Shown here piece by piece: positions 52,780-61,804 of a stretch of DNA of 64,000 bases. The stretch's first letter is position 1, and every line of letters starts with the position of its first letter. This stretch comes from Streptomyces hyderabadensis. GTDB taxonomy: Bacteria; Actinomycetota; Actinomycetes; Streptomycetales; Streptomycetaceae. Below the pieces are notes generated by a model. The model was not told the DNA's origin, did no database searches, and saw nothing but the letters and a program-made list of their open reading frames with translations. The DNA is taken from contig NZ_JAIOJZ010000014.1 of assembly GCF_020404845.1 (NCBI RefSeq), positions 89,852 through 153,851 on the forward strand, in the 5' to 3' direction. Both the position numbers and the translations under genes were made by a program.

Positions 52780-53382
52780 TCACTCGCCCGTGTCCCGGGC
52801 GTCGCGCTCCTCGCCCTCACGCTGGTGGCCGCGGCGGGCGTCGCGGTCGAAGATGCCCAGGATCTCGCAGGGCCCGCCCGCGGTGCCGATCGCGTGCGGC
52901 ATCATCGTGGGGAACTCGGCGGCCTGATGGGTCTCGACGCGGAGACGGCGGTGGCCGAGCATGAGGACCGCCGTGCCGGACAGGACCACGAGCCATTCGC
53001 GCCCCGGGTGGGCGCGCATGCGGGCCGGGTTCTCGGGAGGCGGCTGGGTCAGGCGCTGGCGCACCACGGTCATGCCGGGATCCCCCTTCACGGGCCAGCG
53101 CATCAGACCGTGCGTGCTGTCGATCATCGGACTGGTGATGACGTCGTCGTCGGCGGTCTCCACGAGCTGGTCCAAGGTGGTGTCCAGGGCGCGGGCAAGC
53201 GTGACCAGCTGGTCCAGGGCGAGGCGGCGCCGGCCGTTCTCGATGCGGCTCAGCGAGGACTGGCTGAGGTTGGCGCGGGTGGCCAGCTCCTCCAGGGACC
53301 AGCCCTGCGCGACCCGCAGGGCGCGGATGCGCTTGCGTACGAGGCTGTCCAGATCTCCATCTTCTTGCGTCATGGGCAACAT
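52780..53382 (-). CDS. XRE-type regulator with cupin sensor
   Basis: A 200-residue protein. HTH_3 helix-turn-helix lies at about 10-70 (IRALRVAQGWSLEELATRAN, LSQSSLSRIENGRRRL), then a cupin from ~115 (HPGREWLVVLSGTAVLMLGHRRL, ending MMPHAIGTAGGPCEILGIFD). Such fusions sense small metabolites. ATG 53382 has AGAGG 6 nt upstream; ATG three codons later is an alternative. It is divergent from an MFS transporter, which it likely controls. Confidence 0.88.
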   Translation of the reverse strand: MLPMTQEDGDLDSLVRKRIRALRVAQGWSLEELATRANLSQSSLSRIENGRRRLALDQLVTLARALDTTLDQLVETADDDVITSPMIDSTHGLMRWPVKGDPGMTVVRQRLTQPPPENPARMRAHPGREWLVVLSGTAVLMLGHRRLRVETHQAAEFPTMMPHAIGTAGGPCEILGIFDRDARRGHQREGEERDARDTGE

Positions 53383-53488
53383 CGTATGCCTCTGGTGCAA
53401 TGCGGGCTTAGCGTCGGACGCAGTCGAGCCGCGCTCCCCGACACCCCCACCTCCCGTCGGGCGGCGGCATGCCCTGCGAAAGGAACCC

Positions 53489-55081
53489 ATGCGTACCAGC
53501 CCACCCCTACCGGCCGCCGAGGCCGGCGCGGGGAACACCCCAGACGCGCGTCAGCTGCGCACGATCCTGATCGCCGTCTCCGTCGCGCTGATGGCCGTCA
53601 TCGCCTCGGTGTCCGGTCTGAACGTCGCCCAGACCCACATGGCCGTCGAGTTCGGCGCCTCCCAGAGCACCGTCCTGTGGATCATCAACATCTACACCCT
53701 CGCCCTGGCCGCGCTGCTGCTCCCGCTCGGCGCCGTCGGCGACCGCCTGGGACGCAAACCCATGCTCGTCGCCGGGCTGGGCGTCTTCGGCGCCGCGAGC
53801 GTCGTCGCGGGACTGGCGCCCTCGGCCGAGGTCATGCTCGCCGCCCGGGTGGCCGGCGGTGCGGGCGCCGCGATGATCATGCCCGTGACCCTCGCCGTCA
53901 TCTCCTCCACCTTTCCCGAGGAGCAGCGGGGCAAGGCGATCGGCGTGTGGACCGGCGTCGCCGGAGGCGGCGGCATCCTGGGCATGTTCCTCTCCGCCCT
54001 CCTCGTCGACGTCGCCGACTGGCGCCTGCAGTTCGTCCTCCCCGTGGTCCTGGTCCTCGTCGCCCTGGCCCTGGCCCTGAAGTCGGTCCCCAACTCCCGC
54101 GAGATTCCGGCCCACCGGTTCGACACGACCGGAGCGGTGGTCTCCACGGTCGCCGTGACCGGCCTCATCTTCGTCCTGCAGGAAGGCCCCGAACGCGGCT
54201 GGACCGCCCCGGTGACCCTGACCGGCCTCGTCGTCGGGGTCATCGCCGCCGCCGGCTTCGTCGCCTGGGAACTGCACCGCCGCGACGCCTCGCTGCTGGA
54301 TGTGCGCCTGTTCCGCGAGCGCGGCCTGGCGGGCGGCTCGATCACCCTCCTGGTGGTCTTCGGCGTCCAGGCGGGCATCGCCGTGGTCCTCTTCCCGTAC
54401 TTCCAGGCCGTACTCGGCTTTTCGGGCCTGCTGTCCACGGTGGCGCTGATGCCCATGGCCGTCATGATGATGGCGACCTCCGGCCTGGCCCCCGTGCTCG
54501 CCGCACGCGTCGGCTCCCGCGCGACCATGGCCCTGGGCATCGCCCTGGCCGGTGCCGGCCTCGCGCTCATGGCCCTGTTCGTCTCCGTGGACGACGGATA
54601 CCCGACCGTCCTGCCCGGCATGCTGGCCATGGGCGTCGGCATGGGCCTGTCGATGACCCCGTCCACCGAGGCGATCACCGGCTCCCTGCCGCGCGGGAAG
54701 CAGGGCGTCGCATCCGCACTCAACGACGTCACCCGCGAGTTCGGCACCGCACTCGGTGTCGCCCTGCTGGGTGCGCTGGTGGCCAACGGCTACCGCGGCG
54801 CCGTCGACGGACGGCTGGACGGCATCCCCCAGGGACCGGCGGACACCGCCCGGGAGGGCGTGGCCAACGCCGTCGAGGCCGCGGGCAGCGCCGGCCCGCA
54901 CGCGCCGGACCTGCTGCACGCCGCCCGGCAGTCGTTCGTCGACGGCTGGCAGCAGGCCATGTGGGTGGGCGTGGCCGTCATGGGCGTCCTCTTCGTCTAC
55001 GTCGTGCTGCGCGGGCCCGGGACGACGGCCCCCGCGGACGCGGACGAACCGGAGACCACCGAGGCCCTCACCGCCCCGTGA
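53489..55081 (+). CDS. MFS multidrug transporter (DHA2, 14-helix type)
   Basis: A 530-residue protein with 14 predicted membrane helices. SVSGLNVAQTHMAVEFGASQ and WIINIYTLALAALLLPLGAVGDRLGRKP (motif A GDRLGRK; split here: WIINIYTLALAALLLPL) are family features, and RVAGGAGAAMIMPVTLAVI is motif C-like. Drug:proton antiporter. AAAGGAAC lies upstream of the ATG. It is divergent from the XRE-cupin regulator, and a strong convergent-type hairpin follows. The substrate cannot be inferred. Confidence 0.9.
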   Translation: MRTSPPLPAAEAGAGNTPDARQLRTILIAVSVALMAVIASVSGLNVAQTHMAVEFGASQSTVLWIINIYTLALAALLLPLGAVGDRLGRKPMLVAGLGVFGAASVVAGLAPSAEVMLAARVAGGAGAAMIMPVTLAVISSTFPEEQRGKAIGVWTGVAGGGGILGMFLSALLVDVADWRLQFVLPVVLVLVALALALKSVPNSREIPAHRFDTTGAVVSTVAVTGLIFVLQEGPERGWTAPVTLTGLVVGVIAAAGFVAWELHRRDASLLDVRLFRERGLAGGSITLLVVFGVQAGIAVVLFPYFQAVLGFSGLLSTVALMPMAVMMMATSGLAPVLAARVGSRATMALGIALAGAGLALMALFVSVDDGYPTVLPGMLAMGVGMGLSMTPSTEAITGSLPRGKQGVASALNDVTREFGTALGVALLGALVANGYRGAVDGRLDGIPQGPADTAREGVANAVEAAGSAGPHAPDLLHAARQSFVDGWQQAMWVGVAVMGVLFVYVVLRGPGTTAPADADEPETTEALTAP

Positions 55082-55089
55082 CCAAGCGC

Positions 55090-55153
55090 GATCGCGGCAG
55101 GGACGGGAGGGGACCGAGCCTCGCACTACCGCTCCCCGGCGGCTGCCGCGATC
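55090..55153. terminator. Bidirectional terminator, 11-bp stem
   Basis: GATCGCGGCAG (55090-55100) and CTGCCGCGATC (55143-55153) are perfectly complementary. The 42-nt loop contains additional G-run/C-run pairing. Located between convergent MFS genes. Confidence 0.65.
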
Positions 55154-55250
55154 AACTCCGCACACCAGGAGCCATCGGGACCGACTGTCTGTCAGGGAGG
55201 CGTGGGGCGGGGGATGCGTGACGGTTCGCGACCGACCCGGCCTGCGACGG

Positions 55251-56567
55251 CTACTCCACAGGAGAGCTACGCGCATGCTGTTCGGTGCCGTTCCCCGATC
55301 TCGTAGAGCAGTTCGGCACGGCGGCCGGAGAGGTGGACGCGCGCCAGGTGAGAACCCAGCCGGCGGTGAGCAACGCCGCGCCGCCCGCCAGGGCGATTGC
55401 GCCGCCTGTTCCGAGCCCCGCGGCCACCGATCCGAAGCAGGCCGGCCCGACGCCCTGAAGCGTCATGCTGCCGGAGCCGAGCAGGCCGAAGGCCTGGCCC
55501 TGCCCATCCTGCGGCAGGGCGTCCAGGAACGGCCGTTGCAGGCCGAGACCGGAGGCGAATCCGAAGCCGCAGACGAGCAGCAGACATGACGAGACGCCCA
55601 CGCCGGGCTCGGCGGCGAAGCCGACCAGCGGCAGTCCCATCAGCGCAATCAGCGGGACCACCAGTCGCTCCCGGGTAGGCGGCCGCAGCAGCCGGCCCAC
55701 CAGCAGGTCACCGACCACCATGCCGACCGGCAGACAGCCCATCAGCACCGCGTACCAGCCGGGCGCGAAGTGGCGTTCCCCCGTGTAGGCGACGATGAGG
55801 CCCTCCGCGCCCGCTACGAACGCGGGCGGCAGCCACTGGGCCAGCATCAGCCGTCGCACCGTCTGTCCGCGCAGCAGCAACCCGGCACCGTGCAGGCTGG
55901 CCCGGACGGCCCCGCCATCGCCCCCGGCGCTACCGGGTGTGCCGCCGAATTCGGCCGGCCGCAGCCGGGGCAGCCCGATGCGGACGGCGAGCGCGCAGCC
56001 GAGGTAGAGGGCGGCGCCGACCGCGAGCGCCCGGTGCGGGCCGAGTGCCGCGACGGCCGCACCTCCCAGCGCCAGACCGAACAACTGCGCGCCGGAGGCC
56101 GCGATGTTGTTCAGTGAACGGCCCAGTACGTAGGCGTCACCCTCCAGCGACTGCGCGACCAGCCGACTCGAGGCGCCGTGCACCAACGGTGTGACGAGGG
56201 AGACCAGCGCCACGACACCGAGGCTTGCCGCGATCGGCATCCGCACCAGGGCGATCAGCAGGGCGGCGGCGCACGTCAAGGCGTAGCCGCCGGTGATGAG
56301 CGCGCGGGGCGGCAGCCGGTCGGCCAGGGAGCCCAGCAACAGCGAGCCGAACAACTGCGGGATGAAGCCGATGCCGAAGGCCACTGCGCTCAGCAGCGGG
56401 GAGCCGGTGGCCGAGAAGACCAGAGCCGAGAACGTGGTGATCCGCAGCGCGTCCGCAGTGATCGCGACAGCACGGGTGGAGAAGAGCAGCCGGAATCGCG
56501 GCTCGGCCAGCACCTCCCGGTAGGTGGCACGGTGGTCGGCCTGCGCGGGTACGGCGGTAGGGGTCAT
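55251..56567 (-). CDS. MFS transporter (12-helix)
   Basis: A 438-residue protein with 12 hydrophobic segments. FRLLFSTRAVAITADALRIT in the first helix, LLGSLADRLPPRALITGGYA (motif A DRLPPR variant) and LIALMGLPLVGFAAEPGVGV later. It resembles enterobactin exporter/MDR-type MFS proteins. Start ATG at 56567 is close to the palindrome at 56607-56626, which lies between it and the divergent ArsR-like gene. The C-terminus is Ser/Thr-rich. Likely an efflux pump controlled by that regulator. Confidence 0.82.
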   Translation of the reverse strand: MTPTAVPAQADHRATYREVLAEPRFRLLFSTRAVAITADALRITTFSALVFSATGSPLLSAVAFGIGFIPQLFGSLLLGSLADRLPPRALITGGYALTCAAALLIALVRMPIAASLGVVALVSLVTPLVHGASSRLVAQSLEGDAYVLGRSLNNIAASGAQLFGLALGGAAVAALGPHRALAVGAALYLGCALAVRIGLPRLRPAEFGGTPGSAGGDGGAVRASLHGAGLLLRGQTVRRLMLAQWLPPAFVAGAEGLIVAYTGERHFAPGWYAVLMGCLPVGMVVGDLLVGRLLRPPTRERLVVPLIALMGLPLVGFAAEPGVGVSSCLLLVCGFGFASGLGLQRPFLDALPQDGQGQAFGLLGSGSMTLQGVGPACFGSVAAGLGTGGAIALAGGAALLTAGWVLTWRASTSPAAVPNCSTRSGNGTEQHARSSPVE

Positions 56568-56606
56568 GACGCGCAGCGTCGCCGTGCGCCCACGCCGCTC
56601 ACCAAT

Positions 56607-56626
56607 GATTCGTCGCTGGACGAATC
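56607..56626. promoter_or_regulatory. Operator-like palindrome between MFS and ArsR-type genes
   Basis: GATTCGTC (56607-56614) and GACGAATC (56619-56626) are perfect 8-bp arms with a 4-nt GCTG spacer in the 89-bp divergent region. This fits a dimeric winged-helix repressor. Inferred, high quality. Confidence 0.65.
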
Positions 56627-56656
56627 GGAGCGGACGTGCCGCGGTAGCATCGCGGG

Positions 56657-57634
56657 GTGCTGCGTTTCGAAGTCTCCGTCGAAGACCTGCTGCGCAGCCG
56701 CTTCGCACTGTCGCCCGCGCTGGACCTCTGCTTGCTGCTGCGCTCGCTCGTCGGCCGGAGCCGGCCGCTGCCGCCGGCCTGGGCCTCCCGGCTCCTTCCG
56801 GCCTTGGGGCGGCTTCGCCGCGAGACCGAGCTGGACGCCGCCCTCGCTCTGCAGGCCCCGCAAGGCGGACCGAACTTCGTCGCCCCGCCCCCGCGCGGCC
56901 TCGGCCAGACCTGGGCGGACGACCTGGCCGCGATCCGGGCCACACCGCTGGAAGCGGCCCGCCAGGAATTCGCCGCCACCGCGACCGGCCCGTTGGCCCG
57001 TGATCCCCGCGTGCGCGCAGTGCTGGACTCGACCGACGCCGTCTCCAGGATCGCCGAGGCGATGGACCAGGCGTGGCACGAGCTGCTCGCCGCGGACTGG
57101 CCGCAACTGCGCGCGGTCTGCGAGCGCGACGTCGTGCACCGGGTGGGCGTGATCGGCGAACACGGTTGGGCCACGGCCATCGAGAGCCTGCACCCGGGCA
57201 TCGCCTGGCACGCCGGCGGGATCGAGATCGGCTTCTTCCGAGGCGGAACAGTCCGCCTCGCCGGCGACGGGCTCCTGCTGATCCCTTCGGCCGTCGTCGG
57301 GCACATCGCCGCCCACACGGAAGACCCCTGGCCCAGGACCTTGATCTACCGTGCCCGCGGCACCGCCGCCCTGTGGGGCGAACAGGAGAGCGTCCCCCGA
57401 CCGGACGCCCTGACCGCTCTGGTCGGCCGGTCCCGAGCCCGGTTGCTGCTGGCGCTGGACGCCCCCGCCAGCACCAGCCACCTGGCCCGAAGCCTCGCCA
57501 TGGCCCCCGGCGCGGTAGGAGACCACCTCGCCATCCTGCGCGGCGCGGGACTGCTCGTCCGCGCCCGCTCCGGACGGTCCGTGCTCTACCGCCGCACCCC
57601 GCTCGGGGAGGCACTGGTCGCCGGTACGCGCTGA
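56657..57634 (+). CDS. ArsR-type winged-helix regulator with DUF5937-like N-terminus
   Basis: A 325-residue protein from a GTG start. The N-terminal ~240 residues are alpha/beta (SVEDLLRSRFALSPALDLCL, LYRAR-type LIYRARGTAALWGEQE), the pattern of DUF5937 in Streptomyces regulators. The C-terminal ~80 residues form an ArsR HTH (LDAPASTSHLARSLAMAPGA, VGDHLAILRGAGLLVRARSG). It is probably a repressor of the divergent MFS gene through the 56607-56626 palindrome. Ligand unknown. Confidence 0.85.
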   Translation: MLRFEVSVEDLLRSRFALSPALDLCLLLRSLVGRSRPLPPAWASRLLPALGRLRRETELDAALALQAPQGGPNFVAPPPRGLGQTWADDLAAIRATPLEAARQEFAATATGPLARDPRVRAVLDSTDAVSRIAEAMDQAWHELLAADWPQLRAVCERDVVHRVGVIGEHGWATAIESLHPGIAWHAGGIEIGFFRGGTVRLAGDGLLLIPSAVVGHIAAHTEDPWPRTLIYRARGTAALWGEQESVPRPDALTALVGRSRARLLLALDAPASTSHLARSLAMAPGAVGDHLAILRGAGLLVRARSGRSVLYRRTPLGEALVAGTR

Positions 57635-57827
57635 GGGCCCGGATCTGGGCGGGCGGTCAGGCGCCGGCGAGCTTGTCCCCGCGGGCGAGCGGTTGCGGGT
57701 ATGGCACCGCGCCGTGCGGCCGGGCGGCGGCAAGGACGCCGGTGACCGCCCGGCAGCCGGCGTCGCACCCCCGGGAGACCGTGCGTGCCGGTGCCCGACC
57801 GATGCACGGACCCGTGGGGCGCAACGT

Positions 57828-57846
57828 GCCTCCCGGAACGGGAGGC
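57828..57846 (-). terminator. Terminator hairpin after the cold-shock-domain gene
   Basis: GCCTCCCG (57828-57835) and CGGGAGGC (57839-57846) with a 3-nt GAA loop, 30 bp beyond the stop codon. The rest of 57635-57827 shows no gene. Confidence 0.6.
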
Positions 57847-57875
57847 TGGCCGAATCGCCGACGCGGGGCGCGGAC

Positions 57876-58304
57876 TCAGTCCTCGATCCAGCCGTGGCCC
57901 TCGCTGAACTTCAGGAGCGCGCCGCGGATGGTGAGGATCTGCTCCGCCGTCAACTGCGGGCTGGCGGTCAGCAGCAACTCCGTGACGTCCCGTCGGTACT
58001 CGTCGGTACTCAGCACGTCGCACAGCGGCTGGCCGTTCTCGTCGGACATCGCGACCCTGGGCGCGGCCTCCTGGTGGCGCCGCGCGGGCTTGTGCCGCTC
58101 TCCCTCGGGGAGCCGGATGCCCGAGGCCTTCAGCCCTCGTTCACCGCTCTCCACCTCGAACTCCACGACCAGCCCGGAGCGTACGTACTCCTCGGGAATG
58201 AGCAGATCGTTCACGTGCAGGAAGATGTCCTCACCGCCGTCGTCCGGCGAGATGAACCCGTAGCCCCGCGTACTGTCGAAACGCACCACACGACCCGCGA
58301 CCAT
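57876..58304 (-). CDS. Cold-shock-domain protein with C-terminal extension
   Basis: A 142-residue protein. Residues 1-~68 are a cold-shock domain: VVRFDSTRGYGFISPDDGGE with the RNP1 motif (GYGFI), then DIFLHVNDLLIPEEYV with RNP2 (IFLH). The second half (about 85-142) has no recognised domain and ends LLKFSEGHGWIED. Ordinary actinomycete CspA proteins stop at ~67 residues. It may be an RNA chaperone with an added partner-binding tail. ATG at 58304 or GTG at 58316. Confidence 0.88.
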   Translation of the reverse strand: MVAGRVVRFDSTRGYGFISPDDGGEDIFLHVNDLLIPEEYVRSGLVVEFEVESGERGLKASGIRLPEGERHKPARRHQEAAPRVAMSDENGQPLCDVLSTDEYRRDVTELLLTASPQLTAEQILTIRGALLKFSEGHGWIED

Positions 58305-58468
58305 GCGGACCCCCAACCTCTGAAAACCACACCTCTCCGGAGCCCTTCCCCGGAGTCGTGAGCATGCTATCCGGTGCCGTCAAGCCGGGTTCGCCCCGGG
58401 GGCCGTGCCGCGCCGCCGAAAGCAGGCGACGGCGCCGCGGCGCACGGAAGTTACCGGTGCGACATGTC

Positions 58469-58498
58469 TTGACCCCCATGATCGGGCCGGATTACCGT
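58469..58498 (+). promoter_or_regulatory. Promoter of the GH106-like gene
   Basis: TTGACC (58469-58474) followed after 18 nt by TACCGT (58493-58498). The -35 is strong, the -10 moderate. The start would lie near 58505, so the LacI-type operator at 58516 would be just inside the transcript. Confidence 0.45.
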
Positions 58499-58515
58499 TC
58501 CCGCGTTCGAACGCT

Positions 58516-58529
58516 TTGAAACGATTCAA
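58516..58529. promoter_or_regulatory. LacI-family operator upstream of the GH106-like gene
   Basis: TTGAAACGATTCAA has perfect 5-bp arms (TTGAA/TTCAA) around ACGA and the AANCGNTT core. It lies 47 bp before the ATG and just downstream of the predicted promoter. A LacI-type repressor is expected to block transcription here. Confidence 0.65.
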
Positions 58530-58576
58530 TCCGCTCAGCTCGACACAATTCCTCCTCCGAACTCTGGGGCGCACTC

Positions 58577-61500
58577 ATGCACGAACTCGTCTCGCAGCGT
58601 GGCGGGATGTCCCGACGCGCGGTGCTGGCCGCCGCCGTGGCCGCGGGGACCGCCACCGCGGTCGCCGTCCCGCCCGGCGCCGCCGCGCTCCCCGCCGGCC
58701 CCGCCGCCGACCGGGCCACCGGCTCGGCCCGTTGGTTCACCGACCCCGCCCGATCGGTGCGCCCGAAGTTCCGCTGGTGGTGGCCGGACGGCCTGGTCGA
58801 CCCCGACGAGGTGGCCCGCGAGATCGACCAGATCGCGGACGCCGGTTTCGGCGGAGCCGAGATCGCCGCCGTCCACCACAGCATCCGGGACAAGTCGCTC
58901 CTGGACACCGCCCACCACGGCTGGGGCAGCAGACCCTGGCGCGAGGGCGTCGAGGCCGCCCTGCGCCGGGCGGTGCGACGCGGCCTGACCGTCGACCTCA
59001 CCCTCGGCCCGAGCTGGCCCGTGGCCGTCCCCGGAGTCACCCCCGACGACGAGGCCGCCGCCCAGGAACTCGCCCACGGCCACGTTTCGCTGGCCGCCGG
59101 GACCACCTACCGCGGGCCCGTACCCGCGCCCGTCCACGAGGCGGCCTCCGGTGTCCGCACCCAGCGCCTGCTCGCGGTGCAGGCCGCCCGCGTCGAGCCC
59201 GCCCACTCCACCCGCAAGGAGACCGGCCTCGATCCCGGCAGCGTCCGCGACCTCACGGACACCGTCACCGACGACGGCCTGACCTGGACCGCGCCCGCGG
59301 ACGGCGAGTGGGTGCTGATCTCCTACTGGCAGCGGGGCTCGGGACAGCAACCGGAATCGGGGCCGCACTCCGCGCCCGCCGCCCTCGTGGTCGACCACCT
59401 CGCCGCGGCGGGTACCACCGCCGTCACCGACTACTGGGAACGGCACGTCCTCACCGGTTCACTGCGACGCCTGCTCAAGGCCGCGGGCGGTGCCTTCTTC
59501 GAGGACTCGGTGGAACTGGAGTCCGAGGCCCTGGTCTGGACGGCGCGCCTGCCGGAGGCCTTCGAGCAGCGCACGGGCCGGCCGCTGCTGCCCTGGCTGC
59601 CCGCCCTGGTCCTCGACGACGGCAACCAGGTGTTCGCCTTCGAGGCCCAGCTGACCCGGCAGATCCGGCACGACTTCTGGGCCACGGTCTCCGACCTGTT
59701 CAACCGGCACCACGTGGGCGCGCTGAAGGACTGGGCGCACTCCCTCGGCATGACCCTGCGCGCCCAGCCCTACGGCCTGCAGACCGACGCCATCGCCACC
59801 GCGGCGATCCTCGACATCGCGGAGGGCGAGTCCCTCGGCTTCAAGAACCTGGACGACTACCGGTGCCTGGCCGGCGGCCGGGACATGGCGGGGCACACCG
59901 TGCTCTCCTGCGAGGCGGGCGCCTACAACGGCTCGGCCTACAGCACCACCTGGGACCGCGTGCTGCGCACCATGGGCGGGGCCTACGCAGCGGGCGTCAA
60001 CCAGACGGTGATGCACGGCTTCTCGTACGCGGTCGCCCCGGAGGCCGAATGGCCCGGCTTCGCCGCCTTCAGCCCCTACAACGGAGCGCCGGGGTACGGC
60101 GAATCGTGGGGGCCGCGGCAGCCGACCTGGCGGCACGCCGGGGACATCGCCGGCTACCTCGGCCGCGTGCACGCGGTGCTGCAGACCGGCAGGGCCCGTG
60201 CGGACGTGGCCGTCTTCCGGCAGACCGGCTACACGGCCACCGGCATCGGCGCCTCCTGGTTCACCTCGACCGGTGTGCCGCTCGGCTGGACGCACCAGTT
60301 CCTCAGCGGCCCGCTCCTCGGCCTGCCGAACGCCACCGTCTCCGGCGGCCGACTCGCCCCCGGCGGACCGGCCTACAAGGCCCTCTTCGTCGAGGGCGAC
60401 TTCTTCTACGGCTCCACCCCGACCCTCGCCCTCGCCGACGCCCGCAGGATCCTCGCATTCGCCGAGGCGGGGCTGCCGGTGGTGCTCCTGGGCGCCTTCG
60501 ACCAGGCGCTGACACCGGGCGTGCCGAGGACCGGCGAGACCGAGCGGCTGCGCGACGTCCTCACCCGCCTGCTCGCGCTGCCGGGCGTCGTCCGCGTCAC
60601 CGAGAAGACCGCGGTCGGCGACGCCCTCGCCGCGCTCGGCGTCACCCCGGACGTACGGCACTCCGTACCCTCGACGCTCCTGAACGCCCACCGTGTCACG
60701 GCCGATGCGGACTACTACTACCTGGTCAACGGCAAGCACGCCGAGACCGTCAAGCCGCCCGTGGCCGCGATCGACCACGACGTCACCCTGCGCCGCACCC
60801 ACGGCCGGGACGCGGTCCCCCACCTCCTCGACCCCTGGACGGGCCGGGTGGTACGGGTGGGCCGGTACACCCAGGACGGCCAGGACGTGACCTTCCGGGT
60901 CGCCCTGCGTCCGGGCCAGACACTCGTCGTCGCGCTGGGACGCCCCGGACTGTTCGGCGACCGGCACGGCAACCGCCCGCACGCCCTCTCCTCGGAGGCC
61001 GACGAGGTGCTGTTCACCGCCCGCGGCCTCACCGTACGGGCCGGGGCGGCCGGCACCTACCGCACCCGGCTGTCCCGGGGCCGGACCGTCACCACCACCC
61101 TCCCCGCGGTCCCGGCGCCGATCGAGCCGGGCCGCTGGCACGTCGAGGTCGAGGACTGGCGGCCCGGGGACCGCCCGACCCGGACCGAGAAGGTGCGCCA
61201 CACCCTGACGCTCGACACCCTGCTGCCCTGGTCGAGCATCCCGGAACTGGCGGACTGCGCGGGCATCGGCCGCTACCGCACCACGGTCACCCTCCCCGGC
61301 GGCTGGAGTTCCGCCCACGGAGCCCTCCTGGAGCTGGGGCGGGTCGGCGACACCTGCCGGGTCCGCGTCAACGGTGTCGACGCCGACCCGGTCGACCCGC
61401 TCGACCCCGTCGTCGACGTGGGCCCGCTGCTGCGCCGGGGCACGAACACCATCGAGATCGAGGTCGCGACGCCCCTCGTCAACCGGCTCCGGGTGAGCCG

Positions 61501-61588
61501 CCCGGAGGTCTTCGGAGGACTCGCCCGCCAGGAGTACGGGCTGACCGGACCCGTGCGGCTGGTCCCGTACGCACAGAAGGCGGTCTGA
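58577..61588 (+). CDS. Tat-exported glycoside hydrolase, GH106-like (alpha-L-rhamnosidase type)
   Basis: A 1003-residue secreted enzyme. The Tat motif SRRAVLA at residues ~11-20 precedes a hydrophobic Ala-rich core. The catalytic region begins with FRWWWPDGLVDPDEVAREID (the GH106 signature WWWP-type) and DAGFGGAEIAAVHHSI, and later parts include LGFKNLDDYRCLAGGRDMAG and HGFSYAVAPEAEWPGFAAFS. The C-terminal ~130 residues have a galactose-binding-like fold (RYRTTVTLPGGWSSAHGAL). GH106 enzymes remove alpha-L-rhamnose from rhamnogalacturonan or glycosides. Substrate not proven. Strong LacI-type operator upstream. Confidence 0.83.
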   Translation: MHELVSQRGGMSRRAVLAAAVAAGTATAVAVPPGAAALPAGPAADRATGSARWFTDPARSVRPKFRWWWPDGLVDPDEVAREIDQIADAGFGGAEIAAVHHSIRDKSLLDTAHHGWGSRPWREGVEAALRRAVRRGLTVDLTLGPSWPVAVPGVTPDDEAAAQELAHGHVSLAAGTTYRGPVPAPVHEAASGVRTQRLLAVQAARVEPAHSTRKETGLDPGSVRDLTDTVTDDGLTWTAPADGEWVLISYWQRGSGQQPESGPHSAPAALVVDHLAAAGTTAVTDYWERHVLTGSLRRLLKAAGGAFFEDSVELESEALVWTARLPEAFEQRTGRPLLPWLPALVLDDGNQVFAFEAQLTRQIRHDFWATVSDLFNRHHVGALKDWAHSLGMTLRAQPYGLQTDAIATAAILDIAEGESLGFKNLDDYRCLAGGRDMAGHTVLSCEAGAYNGSAYSTTWDRVLRTMGGAYAAGVNQTVMHGFSYAVAPEAEWPGFAAFSPYNGAPGYGESWGPRQPTWRHAGDIAGYLGRVHAVLQTGRARADVAVFRQTGYTATGIGASWFTSTGVPLGWTHQFLSGPLLGLPNATVSGGRLAPGGPAYKALFVEGDFFYGSTPTLALADARRILAFAEAGLPVVLLGAFDQALTPGVPRTGETERLRDVLTRLLALPGVVRVTEKTAVGDALAALGVTPDVRHSVPSTLLNAHRVTADADYYYLVNGKHAETVKPPVAAIDHDVTLRRTHGRDAVPHLLDPWTGRVVRVGRYTQDGQDVTFRVALRPGQTLVVALGRPGLFGDRHGNRPHALSSEADEVLFTARGLTVRAGAAGTYRTRLSRGRTVTTTLPAVPAPIEPGRWHVEVEDWRPGDRPTRTEKVRHTLTLDTLLPWSSIPELADCAGIGRYRTTVTLPGGWSSAHGALLELGRVGDTCRVRVNGVDADPVDPLDPVVDVGPLLRRGTNTIEIEVATPLVNRLRVSRPEVFGGLARQEYGLTGPVRLVPYAQKAV

Positions 61589-61600
61589 CTCCGAAGAACG

Positions 61601-61628
61601 GATTGAACGAAGGGATTGAACGATTCAA
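61601..61628. repeat. Direct repeats plus second operator-like site
   Basis: GATTGAACGA occurs at 61601-61610 and 61614-61623. The second copy continues as TTGAACGATTCAA (61616-61628), a palindrome with arms TTGAA/TTCAA like the LacI-type operators but with one base less in the middle. Situated in the GH106-GH127 intergenic region. Interpretation uncertain. Confidence 0.5.
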
Positions 61629-61631
61629 AGA

Positions 61632-61660
61632 GCGCGGACGGTGCCGAGGCCCGTCCGCGC
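61632..61660 (+). terminator. Terminator after the GH106-like gene
   Basis: GCGCGGACGG (61632-61641) and CCGTCCGCGC (61651-61660), perfect 10-bp arms with a 9-nt loop, 43 bp past the stop codon. Confidence 0.7.
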
Positions 61661-61761
61661 CGAGTCATGCCCGCTCGGCGCCCGCTCGGTGCCCGAAGGC
61701 TTGCGCTTCGAAGGGAATAAGCAGGGAATTATGGGGCGTCAGCTGGTTCTTGTGAGAACCC

Positions 61762-61790
61762 TTGACGCTCCTGATGGTGCCGCTTAGCGT
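61762..61790 (+). promoter_or_regulatory. Promoter of the GH127 gene
   Basis: TTGACG (61762-61767), 17-nt spacer, TAGCGT (61785-61790), an excellent vegetative promoter. Transcription would begin near 61797, immediately before the LacI-type operator at 61805-61818. Confidence 0.6.
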
Positions 61791-61804
61791 CTCCGTCGAA
61801 TCGA

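Noticed and set aside
58405..61755. A 1116-residue frame on the same strand as the GH106-like gene
   Set aside because: Translation is dominated by Arg, Pro and Gly with no family signature, whereas the other frame carries a Tat signal and GH106 motifs. It is a GC-rich out-of-frame shadow.
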